DNA of 64,000 nucleotides from CAMFLJ01 sp965279255 (GCA_965279255.1 OZ257146.1:3286001-3350000); one strand, 5' to 3'; shown: positions 16,806 through 25,691, numbered from the stretch's first letter. A program made the numbers and translations. The notes: generated from the sequence alone by a model not told the origin.

Positions 16806-17885
16806 TCAGCCGAGCTTCTGGCGGAGCAGCGGCACGACGTCGAGCTCCTCGAGGGCGAGGTTCGAGCGCTCGGTGGCGCGCATGCCGATGCTCAGGGGCT
16901 GGCACCAGTCGCCCATCGACGCTGTCATCGCCGCGGCGATCCAACCGGCGACCATCTGGAGGCGGTAGTCGTCCCACGCGTCGTCCCAGCTGATCTCGAC
17001 ACCGTGGCCGGCGAGGGCGGCGAGGTAGGTGCGCAGCAGGTCCTGCTCGCGAGTCTGTCGCACCTTGTAGGGAATCGAGTTCCCGATGAAGTAGGCCACG
17101 TCGCGCAGGCCCGGGCCGTTGCTCACCAGCGCCCAGTCGAGCAGGATCGGGCCCTGCCCGTCGCGCAGCATGTTGCCGATGTGGCAGTCGCCGTGCACCA
17201 GGGTCTGGGTGCCCCGGAAGAGCACGTCGTTGAACTCGAGGCTGCGGGCGAGGTAGAGGTCGGCCATCTCGTGGAAGACCGGCGGCATCTGATCACCGAA
17301 GTCGCGGACGCCGTTGCGCAGGATGGCGTTGCCCGCTTCCTTCCCGTAGCCGTGGGTACGTTCGCCGACCCACTGGAGGTCGCCGCCGGGGCCGATGCGG
17401 GTGCTGCCGTACATCGCCGCATGGAAGCGGGCGAACACCTCCATCACCTGGGAGGCGAAGTCGAACGCGTCGGCCTCCTCCTGGGTGGGCTGGGTGGCGC
17501 CCACCGCGCTGAGGTCCTCGAACACCATGATGTAGCCGTCGGTCTCGAGGTCGTGGGCGGCGTGCCACACGGGCGGCGTTCGCACCGGCAGCCACGAGGC
17601 GATGTCTTCGTAGAAGCGGGCCTCGGAGACGCCCATGGCGGTGGAGATAACCATCGCCCGACCGTCGGCGGTGAACGGCGGGAGCTTCACGAACATCGTG
17701 GACGGGATACGCTCGTCGGCGGAGGTGAGCCCGATGCGGGCCCGCCCGGTGGTGCCGGAGCTCTTGTCGATCAGCTCCACGCCGTCGACCACAGCCCCGG
17801 GAGCGCGGGACTGCACGATCTCGGTGAACCACTCGGCGGTGAGCTCTTCGACCTCGATGGGGATCGCGATCGTCTGGTTTGCCAT
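16806..17885 (-). CDS. APH/EcKinase-fold phosphotransferase (paralogue of 9670-10734)
   Basis: The 359-residue kinase has VFVKLPPF... in the form MFVKLPPF, LVHGDCHIGNML and LLDWALV, so ATP-lysine, catalytic Asp and metal Asp are all kept. It aligns without large gaps to the kinase at 9670, with most positions identical by eye, including ATQPTQEEADA and VAYFIGNSIP. Each copy is paired with an SDR gene, but in opposite order. It lies 10 bases after the catalytically altered SDR and belongs to the minus-strand run. Confidence 0.8.
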   Translation of the reverse strand: MANQTIAIPIEVEELTAEWFTEIVQSRAPGAVVDGVELIDKSSGTTGRARIGLTSADERIPSTMFVKLPPFTADGRAMVISTAMGVSEARFYEDIASWLPVRTPPVWHAAHDLETDGYIMVFEDLSAVGATQPTQEEADAFDFASQVMEVFARFHAAMYGSTRIGPGGDLQWVGERTHGYGKEAGNAILRNGVRDFGDQMPPVFHEMADLYLARSLEFNDVLFRGTQTLVHGDCHIGNMLRDGQGPILLDWALVSNGPGLRDVAYFIGNSIPYKVRQTREQDLLRTYLAALAGHGVEISWDDAWDDYRLQMVAGWIAAAMTASMGDWCQPLSIGMRATERSNLALEELDVVPLLRQKLG

Positions 17886-17895
17886 GGCCTTCTCC

Positions 17896-18807
17896 TCAGG
17901 GCTCGGCGAGCAGTGCGTGCGGCACGTTCAGGTCGAGGTCCTCGAGCGACCACGGCGGGTTGGTCTCGTGATCGCCCCGGTAGATCGTGCGCTCGACCGA
18001 GTAGCGGTTCCAGGCGCCGATGGCGCCGCCACGGGCATGGAAGACCTCGCCGGTGACGTCCTTTGCAGCGTCGGTGCACAGCCACGTCACGATCGGCGCC
18101 ACGTACTCGGGCGGCGGCGTCTTGTTGTACCCGGCCCAGAACTCCTCGTCGACGACGCCGTCGGCGAGCAGCTGCTCGAACATCGGGCGGGTGACGGCGT
18201 GGAGGCGCGTGGCGCCGCCAGGCGACAGGCAGTTGGCAGTGATGCCCTTGCCGAGGTTGTCGTGGGCGATGGCCCGGGTCATGGAGATGACGCCGCCCAT
18301 CGCCGCCGCGAAGGTCGGCTGGCCGAGCAGGCCCGTCGCCCCGTGCGAGGTCGTGGTGATGATGCGACCCCAGCCCCGCTCGAGCATCCCCGGCAGCGCG
18401 GCCCTGGTCAGCCAGAACTTCTGGTGCAGGAACAGCGCCATGAACCGCTGGTAGGTGTCGTCGTCGGCAGCCAGCGTGCCGTCGAGGATCGCCCCGGCGC
18501 AGCCGACGACGATGTCGAGCTTGCCGTAGGTGTCGATGGCGGTCTGCACAGCGGCGTCGCAACCGGCGGCCTCGGCGACCGAGTCGTAGTTGGCGGTGGC
18601 GGTGCCGCCGGCGTCACGGATGGCGGCGACGGTCGAGTCGGCGGCCTCCGAGGTGCGCCCGTTGGCGAACTCGTCGGTGCCGAGGTCGTTGACGACGACC
18701 GAGGCACCGTGACGGGCCAGCGACTCGGCGCAGGCCTGGCCGATTCCGTTGCCGGCACCGGTCACGAGTGCGACGCGGCCCTTCAGACGATCGGAGTTGT
18801 CGCTCAT
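17896..18807 (-). CDS. SDR-fold protein lacking the catalytic Tyr and Lys
   Basis: The 303-residue protein keeps the cofactor motif TGAGNGIG and the SDR layout, closest to the MaoC-associated 17-beta-HSD4-like group. The active site is changed: GQPTFAAAMGG has Phe166 where the catalytic Tyr should be and Met170 where Lys should be. NNAG is replaced by GCAG near residue 102. Ser154 is retained. The reading frame is intact, so this is not random decay. It may bind a substrate or cofactor without oxidoreduction, or form part of a complex. It is separated from the upstream lipoprotein gene by a hairpin. Confidence 0.75.
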   Translation of the reverse strand: MSDNSDRLKGRVALVTGAGNGIGQACAESLARHGASVVVNDLGTDEFANGRTSEAADSTVAAIRDAGGTATANYDSVAEAAGCDAAVQTAIDTYGKLDIVVGCAGAILDGTLAADDDTYQRFMALFLHQKFWLTRAALPGMLERGWGRIITTTSHGATGLLGQPTFAAAMGGVISMTRAIAHDNLGKGITANCLSPGGATRLHAVTRPMFEQLLADGVVDEEFWAGYNKTPPPEYVAPIVTWLCTDAAKDVTGEVFHARGGAIGAWNRYSVERTIYRGDHETNPPWSLEDLDLNVPHALLAEP

Positions 18808-18829
18808 GAGGGGTATCCCTTGAGGTGGT

Positions 18830-18857
18830 GGCCGGCCCCCTGCGAAGGGGGCCGGCC
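18830..18857 (-). terminator. Hairpin terminator or attenuator between lipoprotein and SDR genes
   Basis: A perfect 11-bp stem (18830-18840 with 18847-18857) with loop TGCGAA follows the lipoprotein stop (18890) and ends 22 bases before the next start codon. It could lower read-through, so the lipoprotein is made in excess over the enzymes. Confidence 0.65.
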
Positions 18858-18889
18858 TGCGGTGAGCCGAGATGGCTCGAACGACGAGG

Positions 18890-20281
18890 TCACGGCAGGA
18901 TGTTGTGGGCGACCCGGTCGGAGCCGATCTTGAGGGTCGCGGCGGAGTCGATGGGCGGGTTGACCTCCACCCTCCACGACGGGTCGCAGGCGAAGGTGCC
19001 GACCTCTTCGGGCTGCCACTGGACGAACTTGGTTCCGTCCATCTTCATGACCTGCGTGCAGAAGTCGGCCTGGTTGCCGCCCGGGTCCTGCTCGGCACTG
19101 ATCCCGCCACCGGTCCAGCTGTGGATGCTCTTCAGCTGCGTCATCACGCAGTCCCGGGTGAGGTCGTTGCCGCACTCCTTCGCCGCTGTCGCCCACAGGA
19201 GGAACGCCGATGTGGAGACCTGGCCGCCGAAGCCGATGTCGCCGCCGGCCGCCTTGACGAGCTGGACGTAGGCGGCGTTCGCGCTACCCGGTGCGTCGTA
19301 ATCGAGCGGCACGAACGAGTTGTAGAGGTAGAGGTTGTCGCCGTTGCCGTTGACGTTCCAGGCGTTGAAGCTGTCCTTGGCTGTCGCCGGCGTGTTCAGC
19401 CAGATCGGGTGGAAGTCGATCTGGGCGGCGGCGTCGAGGATGTTCGCGAGCCCGGTGCCGGTATCAGTCGCGAACACCGCCTCGACGCCACAGTCCTTGA
19501 ACTTCTGGAGGATCGGTCGGTAGTCCGCCACCCCGGTGATGGGGTAGGGCTGGTCGCATCCGATGAAGTTCCAGCCGACTGTGGGCGCCGTGCGGGCGAA
19601 CTGCTGGGTGCCCTCGATCACGACGGGGAACTGGGCCACCATCATCGCCGCCTTCTTCACCTTCTCGGGATACGCCTTGGCCAAGAGGGCGGCGGTTCCG
19701 ACGTTCCACTGGTCGCTCGGCGTGGGGTACGGCGCCACCATCAGCGGCGCCATGGTGATGCCGGCGCCGGAGAGCACGCCGGGAACAGCCGGCAGTCCAC
19801 AACCGAGGCGGGTCTGCTCACCGGTCTCGGGCAGTGCGAAGAACTCACCGACCAGCATGAAGGTCTGGGTGCACGCCTCGGTCATGACGTTGGCGAGCTC
19901 CGTGATCTTGCCGTCGTAGTACTTGCCGACGACCTTCCGACCGTTGATGCCACCCTGCTCGTTGCACCAGTCGATCATCGCCTTGACGGCATCGGTCGCC
20001 TCGTGGCCGAGACCCGGGCTGGCGGTGTAGCCGGCATCGTCGCCGTAGCCGATCGTGACGGTCGACGCATCGACAGCCTGGTCGGGCGAGCCCGACGGAC
20101 TGCCAGGGCCGCATGGGCTGGCGAGATCGCCGAACTGCACCACGGCGCTCGACGAGTCGGAGCCCGCCTTGGTCGTGGAGGACGACTGGTCTCCGCTCTC
20201 AGAGCGCCCGCCTCCACATGCGGTGAGAAGAGCGGCGGTCACCAGGAGTGCTCCCGTGAACCGCAGGTAGTGGGACTTCAT
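18890..20281 (-). CDS. Substrate-binding lipoprotein of branched-chain-amino-acid ABC type (paralogue of 29526-30914)
   Basis: The 463-residue protein has a signal peptide with lipobox LLTACGG, then a Ser/Asp-rich linker and a periplasmic-binding type I domain. That domain contains VTIGYGDDAGY, WCNEQGGINGRKVVGKYYD and FKDCGVEAVFATD, as in the LivJ-type fold. It should be anchored outside the membrane. No permease or ATPase gene is in the window, so the binding protein is orphan here. It is the first gene of the minus-strand run and diverges from the CocE-type gene across the palindrome at 20389-20420. Confidence 0.85.
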   Translation of the reverse strand: MKSHYLRFTGALLVTAALLTACGGGRSESGDQSSSTTKAGSDSSSAVVQFGDLASPCGPGSPSGSPDQAVDASTVTIGYGDDAGYTASPGLGHEATDAVKAMIDWCNEQGGINGRKVVGKYYDGKITELANVMTEACTQTFMLVGEFFALPETGEQTRLGCGLPAVPGVLSGAGITMAPLMVAPYPTPSDQWNVGTAALLAKAYPEKVKKAAMMVAQFPVVIEGTQQFARTAPTVGWNFIGCDQPYPITGVADYRPILQKFKDCGVEAVFATDTGTGLANILDAAAQIDFHPIWLNTPATAKDSFNAWNVNGNGDNLYLYNSFVPLDYDAPGSANAAYVQLVKAAGGDIGFGGQVSTSAFLLWATAAKECGNDLTRDCVMTQLKSIHSWTGGGISAEQDPGGNQADFCTQVMKMDGTKFVQWQPEEVGTFACDPSWRVEVNPPIDSAATLKIGSDRVAHNILP

Positions 20282-20378
20282 CTTCGACCCCCGGTCTGGG
20301 CGACGCGGTCTCGCGTCGCGTTCGGTCGCCTGCGGCGTTCGTCGCCTCCCCCGAGACGGCACCGTGACGATCTGCGGC

Positions 20379-20431
20379 ACCATAGACCGGATCGGACATT
20401 CTGTCGAATATGTCCGATCCAGGGCTACAGT
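20379..20431. promoter_or_regulatory. TetR-type operator 1 with divergent promoters
   Basis: GGATCGGACA (20389-20398) and TGTCCGATCC (20411-20420) form a perfect 10-bp inverted repeat with a 12-base spacer. A plus-strand TACAGT -10 (20426-20431) and a minus-strand TATGGT (20384-20379) flank it. One bound repressor could therefore shut both the hydrolase/TetR operon and the lipoprotein run. Confidence 0.75.
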
Positions 20432-20522
20432 GACCCCGGTCACCACACCCGCGAGATCGGAGCACCGATGAACGCTTTTCACCCCTCTCGACCAGGCTGC
20501 ATCCTCCGGGGAGCGGACCGCC

Positions 20523-22136
20523 GTGCGTGACCGCGAGAACGACGTCGAGATCGAGCGCGACGTGGAGGTACTGGCCCACGACGGCGCGACGTTGCTGACC
20601 GATGTGTTCCACCCGGTCGGCGTGGCAGCGGCCCCCACGATCCTCGAGCGGACTGCCTACGGTCGAGCGATGATCGGCGGCCTCACCGGTCCTGAGCTGG
20701 CCGCCCGCGGCTACCGCTACGTGGTGCAAGCCTCACGGGGGACCGACGGATCGGGCGGCACGTTCAGCTTCTTTGCCGAGGCGCCCGACGGCCGCGACAC
20801 CGCCGACTGGATCGCCGAGCAACCCTGGTTCGACGGAAACCTCGGCTCCTACGGCATGAGCTACATGGGGTTCACCCAGTGGGCCCTGGCGTCCACCCGT
20901 CCGCCACACCTCAAAGCGATGTCGGTCGCCTTGGCGACCACCCAGCGCGCCTTCTCGTGGTTCGCCGGAGGAGCACTCGCCCTCGAGGTCATGATCCCCT
21001 GGAACCTCGGCGCCCTCGGCTTCAACAAGGCCGACGGCCGTGGCGTCCTCGACGAGGCATCGACCGAGGCGATCGAGGCGAAGATGGCCGAGCTGCGATC
21101 AGCCTTCGATCACCTGCCGCTCGGCGACGTGCTGCGCCACGTCGCGGGGGAGGACCTCGACCTCTACCAGGAGCAGCTCGCCCACCCGGCCTCCGACGAC
21201 CCGCACTGGAAGGCGATCCAGCTTCGCCCGATGCTCGCCGACTGGGACATCCCTGTCCTCCTGATCGACGGGTGGCAGGACTACCCGCTGCCCGGCGTGC
21301 TCGCGGACTACGACGCCTTGTCGGATGCCGACGTTCCCGTGTGGCTCCGCATCGGAGCCGGCGGGCACATGGGCGCCGGGGGCGAGGGAGCACTCCTCGA
21401 CGCGCCGTTGGAGTGGTTCGACCTCCATTTCCGCAGCTCCTCCAGCACCGGTCGGCACCGCCGGGTCAGCCTCTATGTCCAGGGCGACCAGCCCGGGTGG
21501 CAGGAGCATCCGGACTGGCCACCCTCGGCAGAGGCCACAGCCTGGTACCTGCAGCCAGACGGCGGACTCGGCACCGATCTACCTCCCGACTCCCCTCCCG
21601 ACTCGCACCCGTACGACCCCGCCGACCCGACCCCGTCCGTCGGTGGCATCGGCATGCTCACCGGAGGGATCGTCGACAACGCCGCGCTCGAAGCCCGGCC
21701 CGACGTGCTCGTGTACACCTCGGAGCCGCTCGCGGAATCGCTGCTGCTCACCGGTGCCATCACCGCGACCATCGAGCTGGGCAGCTCGCTCGACCACACC
21801 GACGTGTTCGTCCGACTGTGCGATGTCGACGCTGACGGTCGCTCGGCCAATGTCTGCGACGGACTGCAGCGGTTCACGCCAGCGACGATCGAACGCGATT
21901 CCGACGGCGCCTTCACAGCCGTCGTTGAGCTGTGGCCCACCGCGCACCGGTTCGCGGTCGGCCACCGCATCCGCGTCCAGGTGTCCGGGGGCGCCCACCC
22001 CGTCTACGGCCGGAACCTCGGCACCGACGAGCCGTTGGCGACCGCCACGACGTTGCGTTCGGCCGTTCACACCGTCTTCCACGATCCGGTCCATCCCTCG
22101 AAGGTCGTGCTCCCTCACGCCGCGCCGGGACCGTGA
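20523..22136 (+). CDS. CocE/NonD-family (S15) hydrolase
   Basis: The 537-residue protein has an alpha/beta hydrolase domain with nucleophile motif GSYGMSYMGF, the catalytic Asp region LLIDGWQDYP and His in GAGGHMG. A C-terminal jelly-roll domain follows from about residue 330, as in cocaine esterase and X-Pro dipeptidyl peptidases. The start is GTG 20523, with GGGGAG about nine bases upstream. No signal peptide is evident. It likely hydrolyses an ester or amide of a bulky compound. The TetR gene lies 53 bases downstream. Confidence 0.85.
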   Translation: MRDRENDVEIERDVEVLAHDGATLLTDVFHPVGVAAAPTILERTAYGRAMIGGLTGPELAARGYRYVVQASRGTDGSGGTFSFFAEAPDGRDTADWIAEQPWFDGNLGSYGMSYMGFTQWALASTRPPHLKAMSVALATTQRAFSWFAGGALALEVMIPWNLGALGFNKADGRGVLDEASTEAIEAKMAELRSAFDHLPLGDVLRHVAGEDLDLYQEQLAHPASDDPHWKAIQLRPMLADWDIPVLLIDGWQDYPLPGVLADYDALSDADVPVWLRIGAGGHMGAGGEGALLDAPLEWFDLHFRSSSSTGRHRRVSLYVQGDQPGWQEHPDWPPSAEATAWYLQPDGGLGTDLPPDSPPDSHPYDPADPTPSVGGIGMLTGGIVDNAALEARPDVLVYTSEPLAESLLLTGAITATIELGSSLDHTDVFVRLCDVDADGRSANVCDGLQRFTPATIERDSDGAFTAVVELWPTAHRFAVGHRIRVQVSGGAHPVYGRNLGTDEPLATATTLRSAVHTVFHDPVHPSKVVLPHAAPGP

Positions 22137-22189
22137 CCCCGCCGACGGGCCCGACTTCGTCGCGCGACCGACCGCGTAGGCTCCACGCC

Positions 22190-22822
22190 GTGTCGACCCA
22201 AGAAGTGACCGGCGGCGCCGCTCGGCGCTGGGGAGCCGAGACCGCGCTCCTCGACGACGACGAGGCCCGTCGCCGCCTCGTCGACGCCACCCGACGCTGC
22301 CTCATCCGGAGGGGCAGCGCCCGGATCACCGTCCAGGAGGTCGCGAAGGAGGCCGCTGTCGCGCGGTCGACCGTCTACCGGTACTTCGCCAACCGCGACG
22401 AGCTGCTCCTCGGCGTGCTCCTGGCCGGCATCGACACCGCCATCGAGGCGATCGTCCGGTCACTCCCCCACCCCGAGGACGCAGCCCACTCGCTCGTCGA
22501 GCTCGTCATGCGGCCCCTCGAGCTGGTCAAGGACAACCAGCTGACCGACGCCATGTTCTCCGATGACAGCAGCTGGATGGTCATGGCGCTCGAGGTCAGC
22601 TCGGAGGCAGTCGTCGACACCTACCACCGCCATCTCGGCCCCCTGATCGACCGCTGGCAGGCCGACGGCCAGGTCCACGGCGACCTCGATCCGCGCGAGA
22701 CGACCCGGTGGATCAACACCGTGGCTTTGCTGCTCATGGCGCCGCCGTGGGTGAGCCGGTCCGATGACGCGAAGCGGCTCTTCCTCGACCAGTACCTGGT
22801 GCGAGCCCTCGTCACCGAATAG
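22190..22822 (+). CDS. TetR-family transcriptional regulator
   Basis: The 210-residue protein has an N-terminal helix-turn-helix (ITVQEVAKEAAVARSTVYRYFANRDELL) and a helical ligand domain. GTG 22190 is preceded by TAGGCT at 22177-22182 with a seven-base gap, so a leaderless transcript of its own is likely in addition to read-through from the hydrolase. Palindromes with the same GGACA-N12-TGTCC half-sites lie upstream of the hydrolase and directly after this gene. It is therefore the probable binder of both sites. Confidence 0.9.
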   Translation: MSTQEVTGGAARRWGAETALLDDDEARRRLVDATRRCLIRRGSARITVQEVAKEAAVARSTVYRYFANRDELLLGVLLAGIDTAIEAIVRSLPHPEDAAHSLVELVMRPLELVKDNQLTDAMFSDDSSWMVMALEVSSEAVVDTYHRHLGPLIDRWQADGQVHGDLDPRETTRWINTVALLLMAPPWVSRSDDAKRLFLDQYLVRALVTE

Positions 22823-22846
22823 GACATTTGTGTAGATTTGTCCTAT
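22819..22846. promoter_or_regulatory. TetR-type operator 2
   Basis: ATAGGACA (22819-22826) and TGTCCTAT (22839-22846) form a perfect 8-bp inverted repeat with a 12-base spacer, matching operator 1 in half-site (GGACA/TGTCC) and spacing. A TAGATT -10-like box (22833-22838) lies inside the spacer, so binding would block the gene at 22946. The site overlaps the last codons of the TetR gene. Confidence 0.7.
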
Positions 22847-22945
22847 CGGGCGCTCGGGGAGACCCGGAGCTCACCGCTCGCGACCCAAGGGGACATCGAT
22901 GGATCAGCCCGCAGCACGGCGGCACCGAGCGGCGACGGCAGGCCG

Positions 22946-24100
22946 ATGAAGGACATCGGCCCCCTTCGAGGCGCGGACGAGGGCCTCAACCACCAGATCG
23001 TCGACACCTTCGCCACGGTCGCGGAGAGCGATCTCGGATGGACCGAGAAGCTCTGGGCGTCGCTGGCCCGCGTCGACGGGTCGCTACAGGTCGACTTCGG
23101 TCTGGGCCGCTACCACAACCGCGGGGTGATGGACGGCTTCGGCGGCATCTCCCGAGGTCGGGAGCAGTGGACGGTTCGGGCGACGCGTGAGCTGGAGTCG
23201 GCACCCGAGGAGACAGCCGTCGGGCCGATCCGGTGCGAGATCGTCGAGCCGCTCGAGCAGGTCCGGTTCACGCTCGAGCCGAACGACACGCAGCCGATCT
23301 CCTTCGACCTGGTCCTGACGGGTGTGACGCCTCCGTTCTTCGAGGACCGCACGCTGAGCCGCAACCGTCGGACGGGCCGCGTCGAGGTCGACGTGATCCG
23401 CTACCACCAGGGTGGGTGGGTGTCGGGAACGGTGACCGTCGAGGGCCGGACCTACGACGTCGGCGATGGCGAGTGGTTCGGCTTCCGCGACCATTCCTGG
23501 GGTGTGCGCCAAGCCGTCGGTGTTCCACCCTCGGACGTGATCCCGGGCTTGTCCCAGGCGCCCCCCGGCTTCAAGGGCGGGTTCAAGTGGACTCCTTCGT
23601 TCCTCCGTCGGCCGGACGGCACCTATTACGAGATGGCCATCCACGCCGCGGACGGGGTGGGCATCTCGTCGGCGTACATCAACGAGTCCGACGGAACACA
23701 GCTCCGCATCACGAGGGTCGAGCCCCACATGAGCTACGACACCCGGACTCGGTTCGTGCTCGGTGGCGAGCTCCGACTCACCCTCGAGTCGGGCGAGCAG
23801 CGGGTGATCGAGGTCGAGGCGTTGGGAGAGTCGGGCTTCTTCCTCAAGCCTGCGGGCTACGGGACCTGGGCCGGCCACAAGCACGGCTCATGGATGGGAC
23901 CACTTCACGTCGACGGCGACCACATCGCCGATTGCTGGGACGACGAGCACCTCCGACTCCTCGGCCAGCTGCGGGACACCCCGGTGCGCGTCCGAGAGGG
24001 CGATGCGGTCGGCTTCGGAATCATGGAGAGCATGATGAAGGGCGAATGGCCCGAGCTCGGCCTAACGGCGGAGTCGGACCACCGAGTCGACTACCTCTGA
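22946..24100 (+). CDS. DUF7064/DUF7065-like (lipocalin-like) protein
   Basis: The 384-residue beta-rich protein has GEWFGFRDHSWGVRQ near its middle and WAGHKHGSWMGPLH near its end, matching the two-lobed family also represented at 11732. The family is associated with terpenoid and steroid gene sets, but its reaction is not settled. ATG 22946 is chosen because residues before it in frame are low in structure and rich in Ser/Arg. Its 3-prime end overlaps the convergent EthD gene by 80 bases. Confidence 0.6.
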   Translation: MKDIGPLRGADEGLNHQIVDTFATVAESDLGWTEKLWASLARVDGSLQVDFGLGRYHNRGVMDGFGGISRGREQWTVRATRELESAPEETAVGPIRCEIVEPLEQVRFTLEPNDTQPISFDLVLTGVTPPFFEDRTLSRNRRTGRVEVDVIRYHQGGWVSGTVTVEGRTYDVGDGEWFGFRDHSWGVRQAVGVPPSDVIPGLSQAPPGFKGGFKWTPSFLRRPDGTYYEMAIHAADGVGISSAYINESDGTQLRITRVEPHMSYDTRTRFVLGGELRLTLESGEQRVIEVEALGESGFFLKPAGYGTWAGHKHGSWMGPLHVDGDHIADCWDDEHLRLLGQLRDTPVRVREGDAVGFGIMESMMKGEWPELGLTAESDHRVDYL

Positions 24101-24809
24101 AGTCACGGAGGCGGTGGTCGCGCATGATCGTCGCCGTGGTGTGATCGGTGTCGAGGAAGAGCCCGACGTCGGCGCCGATCACACCCGCGTTCTCCTTCCA
24201 CGTGGCGCCGCTGGTGTCGGCACCGAAGAAGCGGGACGGATCGAGCACGTCGTCGAGCGAGGCGAACCCCTCCTCGCACACGGCGTCGATGGGCACCGTC
24301 TCCGCCGTCAGCAAGCGAGCCACGACGTTGCGGACGTAGGTCCGCTGGGGGTGGATCCGGAACGACATGGGCTGGTGGACGTCGCGCCAGTGGGCGACGA
24401 ACTCGTCGCGCGTCATCGCCGGGTTGCGACACAGCAGCGACGTGACGGTGACCCCGGGTCGGGGCTCGGCCGCGTTCACCGTCCGGTCGGCCTCCCAGCG
24501 CGGCACCGCCTCGGTGACGACGAAGGCGGCGTGGTCGTCGGCGAGTGGGCCGAGCGCGGCCACGAGCTCGGACACGTCGTCCCCGCACTCCGTCCAGGCC
24601 GACAACGACAGGCGGAGTCGGCGGGCGAGGGATCGCTCCCGGCGCTGCCAGCGGAGGGTGGCCTCGTGGTCCTCGACCTGGAGGCCGAGGCCCGGGTAAC
24701 GGACCGGGTCGAGCGCGTCGAGCAGGCGCTCGTTCAGACGGACCACCTCGTCATCGGCGAGCGGCGGCGCGCCGTTGGAGGCGAACGCGACCAGTACGAC
24801 CTTCTCCAT
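24021..24809 (-). CDS. EthD-domain protein (dimeric alpha/beta-barrel)
   Basis: The 262-residue protein has an EthD-type domain in the second half: CRNPAMTRDEFVAHWRDVHQPMSF, the signature Trp/His segment of this ferredoxin-like family. The first half looks like a diverged copy. EthD proteins are small dimeric barrels found with P450s and ring-modifying enzymes. About 26 C-terminal residues lie inside the opposite gene's coding region; the domain ends near DHRLRDF, so the tail may be non-functional. GGGAG lies upstream of ATG 24809. It follows the SDR by 28 bases. Confidence 0.65.
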   Translation of the reverse strand: MEKVVLVAFASNGAPPLADDEVVRLNERLLDALDPVRYPGLGLQVEDHEATLRWQRRERSLARRLRLSLSAWTECGDDVSELVAALGPLADDHAAFVVTEAVPRWEADRTVNAAEPRPGVTVTSLLCRNPAMTRDEFVAHWRDVHQPMSFRIHPQRTYVRNVVARLLTAETVPIDAVCEEGFASLDDVLDPSRFFGADTSGATWKENAGVIGADVGLFLDTDHTTATIMRDHRLRDFRGSRLGGPTPPLGRARAIRPSSCSP

Positions 24810-24837
24810 GAGCAGGCTCCCTCGCCGTCGCCGGCCG

Positions 24838-25611
24838 TCAGACCTTGTAGCCGCCGTCGACGCTGAGCACCTGCCCGGTGATGCCACCACCGTCGTCACT
24901 CGCCAGGAGCACGGCCATGCCGGTGACCTCCTCGGGCTCGAGGATGCGGTTCTGCAGGCAGTCGGCGGCGAAGCGCTGCTCCTCGGCCTCGGCGGTGGTG
25001 CCCCGGAGCTTCGCGATGTACTCGAAGTCGACCAACGAGGTGCGGGTGACACCCGGGCAGAGGAGGTTCACGTTGATGCCGTGGGGCGCAGCGGCCTTCG
25101 CCAGCTCCTTGGTGAAGCCGACCAGCCCGTGCTTGGCCGTCGTGTACGGGAGGGCGCCGCCGGTGGCCTTCGACGCACCGGAGCCGATGCTGACGATGCG
25201 GCCAGACCCCTGCTCGCGCATCCCCGGGAGGGCGGCACTGGTGGTCCACCACGCCGAGGTGAGCGACAGCACGAGGGTCTGCTCGAAGGCGGCATCATCA
25301 CCGGCGAACGGGTCGGGGTTGCCCCCGGTGGTGCCACCGACGTTGTTGACGAGGATGTCGACCCGGCCAAAGCGGTCGATCGCCTGGTGGACCGGACGGC
25401 GGGCGTCGTCGCGGTCCATGGCGTCGGCCACGACGGCCAGGCCGTGGGCGTCGTCGATGCCGCCGCGGGCCAACGTGTCGTCGAGGTCGGACTGCGTGCG
25501 GGAGGAGATCACCACGGTGGCCCCCTCCGCGGCATAGCGCAGCGCGATCGCCTGTCCGATGCCCCTGCCGCCGCCGGTGATCACGGCGACCTTTCCTTCG
25601 AGTCGTGCCAT
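24838..25611 (-). CDS. SDR-family oxidoreductase
   Basis: This 257-residue SDR has complete TGGGRGIG, NNVGG and YTTAK motifs and the C-terminal DGGYKV. It should be an active cytosolic NAD(P)-dependent enzyme. It lies in a minus-strand run with the MarR regulator upstream (80 bases) and the EthD protein downstream. Substrate unknown. Confidence 0.85.
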   Translation of the reverse strand: MARLEGKVAVITGGGRGIGQAIALRYAAEGATVVISSRTQSDLDDTLARGGIDDAHGLAVVADAMDRDDARRPVHQAIDRFGRVDILVNNVGGTTGGNPDPFAGDDAAFEQTLVLSLTSAWWTTSAALPGMREQGSGRIVSIGSGASKATGGALPYTTAKHGLVGFTKELAKAAAPHGINVNLLCPGVTRTSLVDFEYIAKLRGTTAEAEEQRFAADCLQNRILEPEEVTGMAVLLASDDGGGITGQVLSVDGGYKV

Positions 25612-25691
25612 GGGTTCCTACTCCTCGTGTCGATGGTGGATGCCGCTCCGCAGCTCGACCCGGAAGTGGGGCCGAGCCGCAGCGCCGCCGT

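Noticed and set aside
9670..17885. Aminoglycoside resistance for the APH-fold kinases
   Set aside because: They are chromosomal, embedded with SDR and acyl-CoA genes, controlled by a catabolic operator, and resemble EcKinase/ACAD10-type kinases rather than resistance enzymes.
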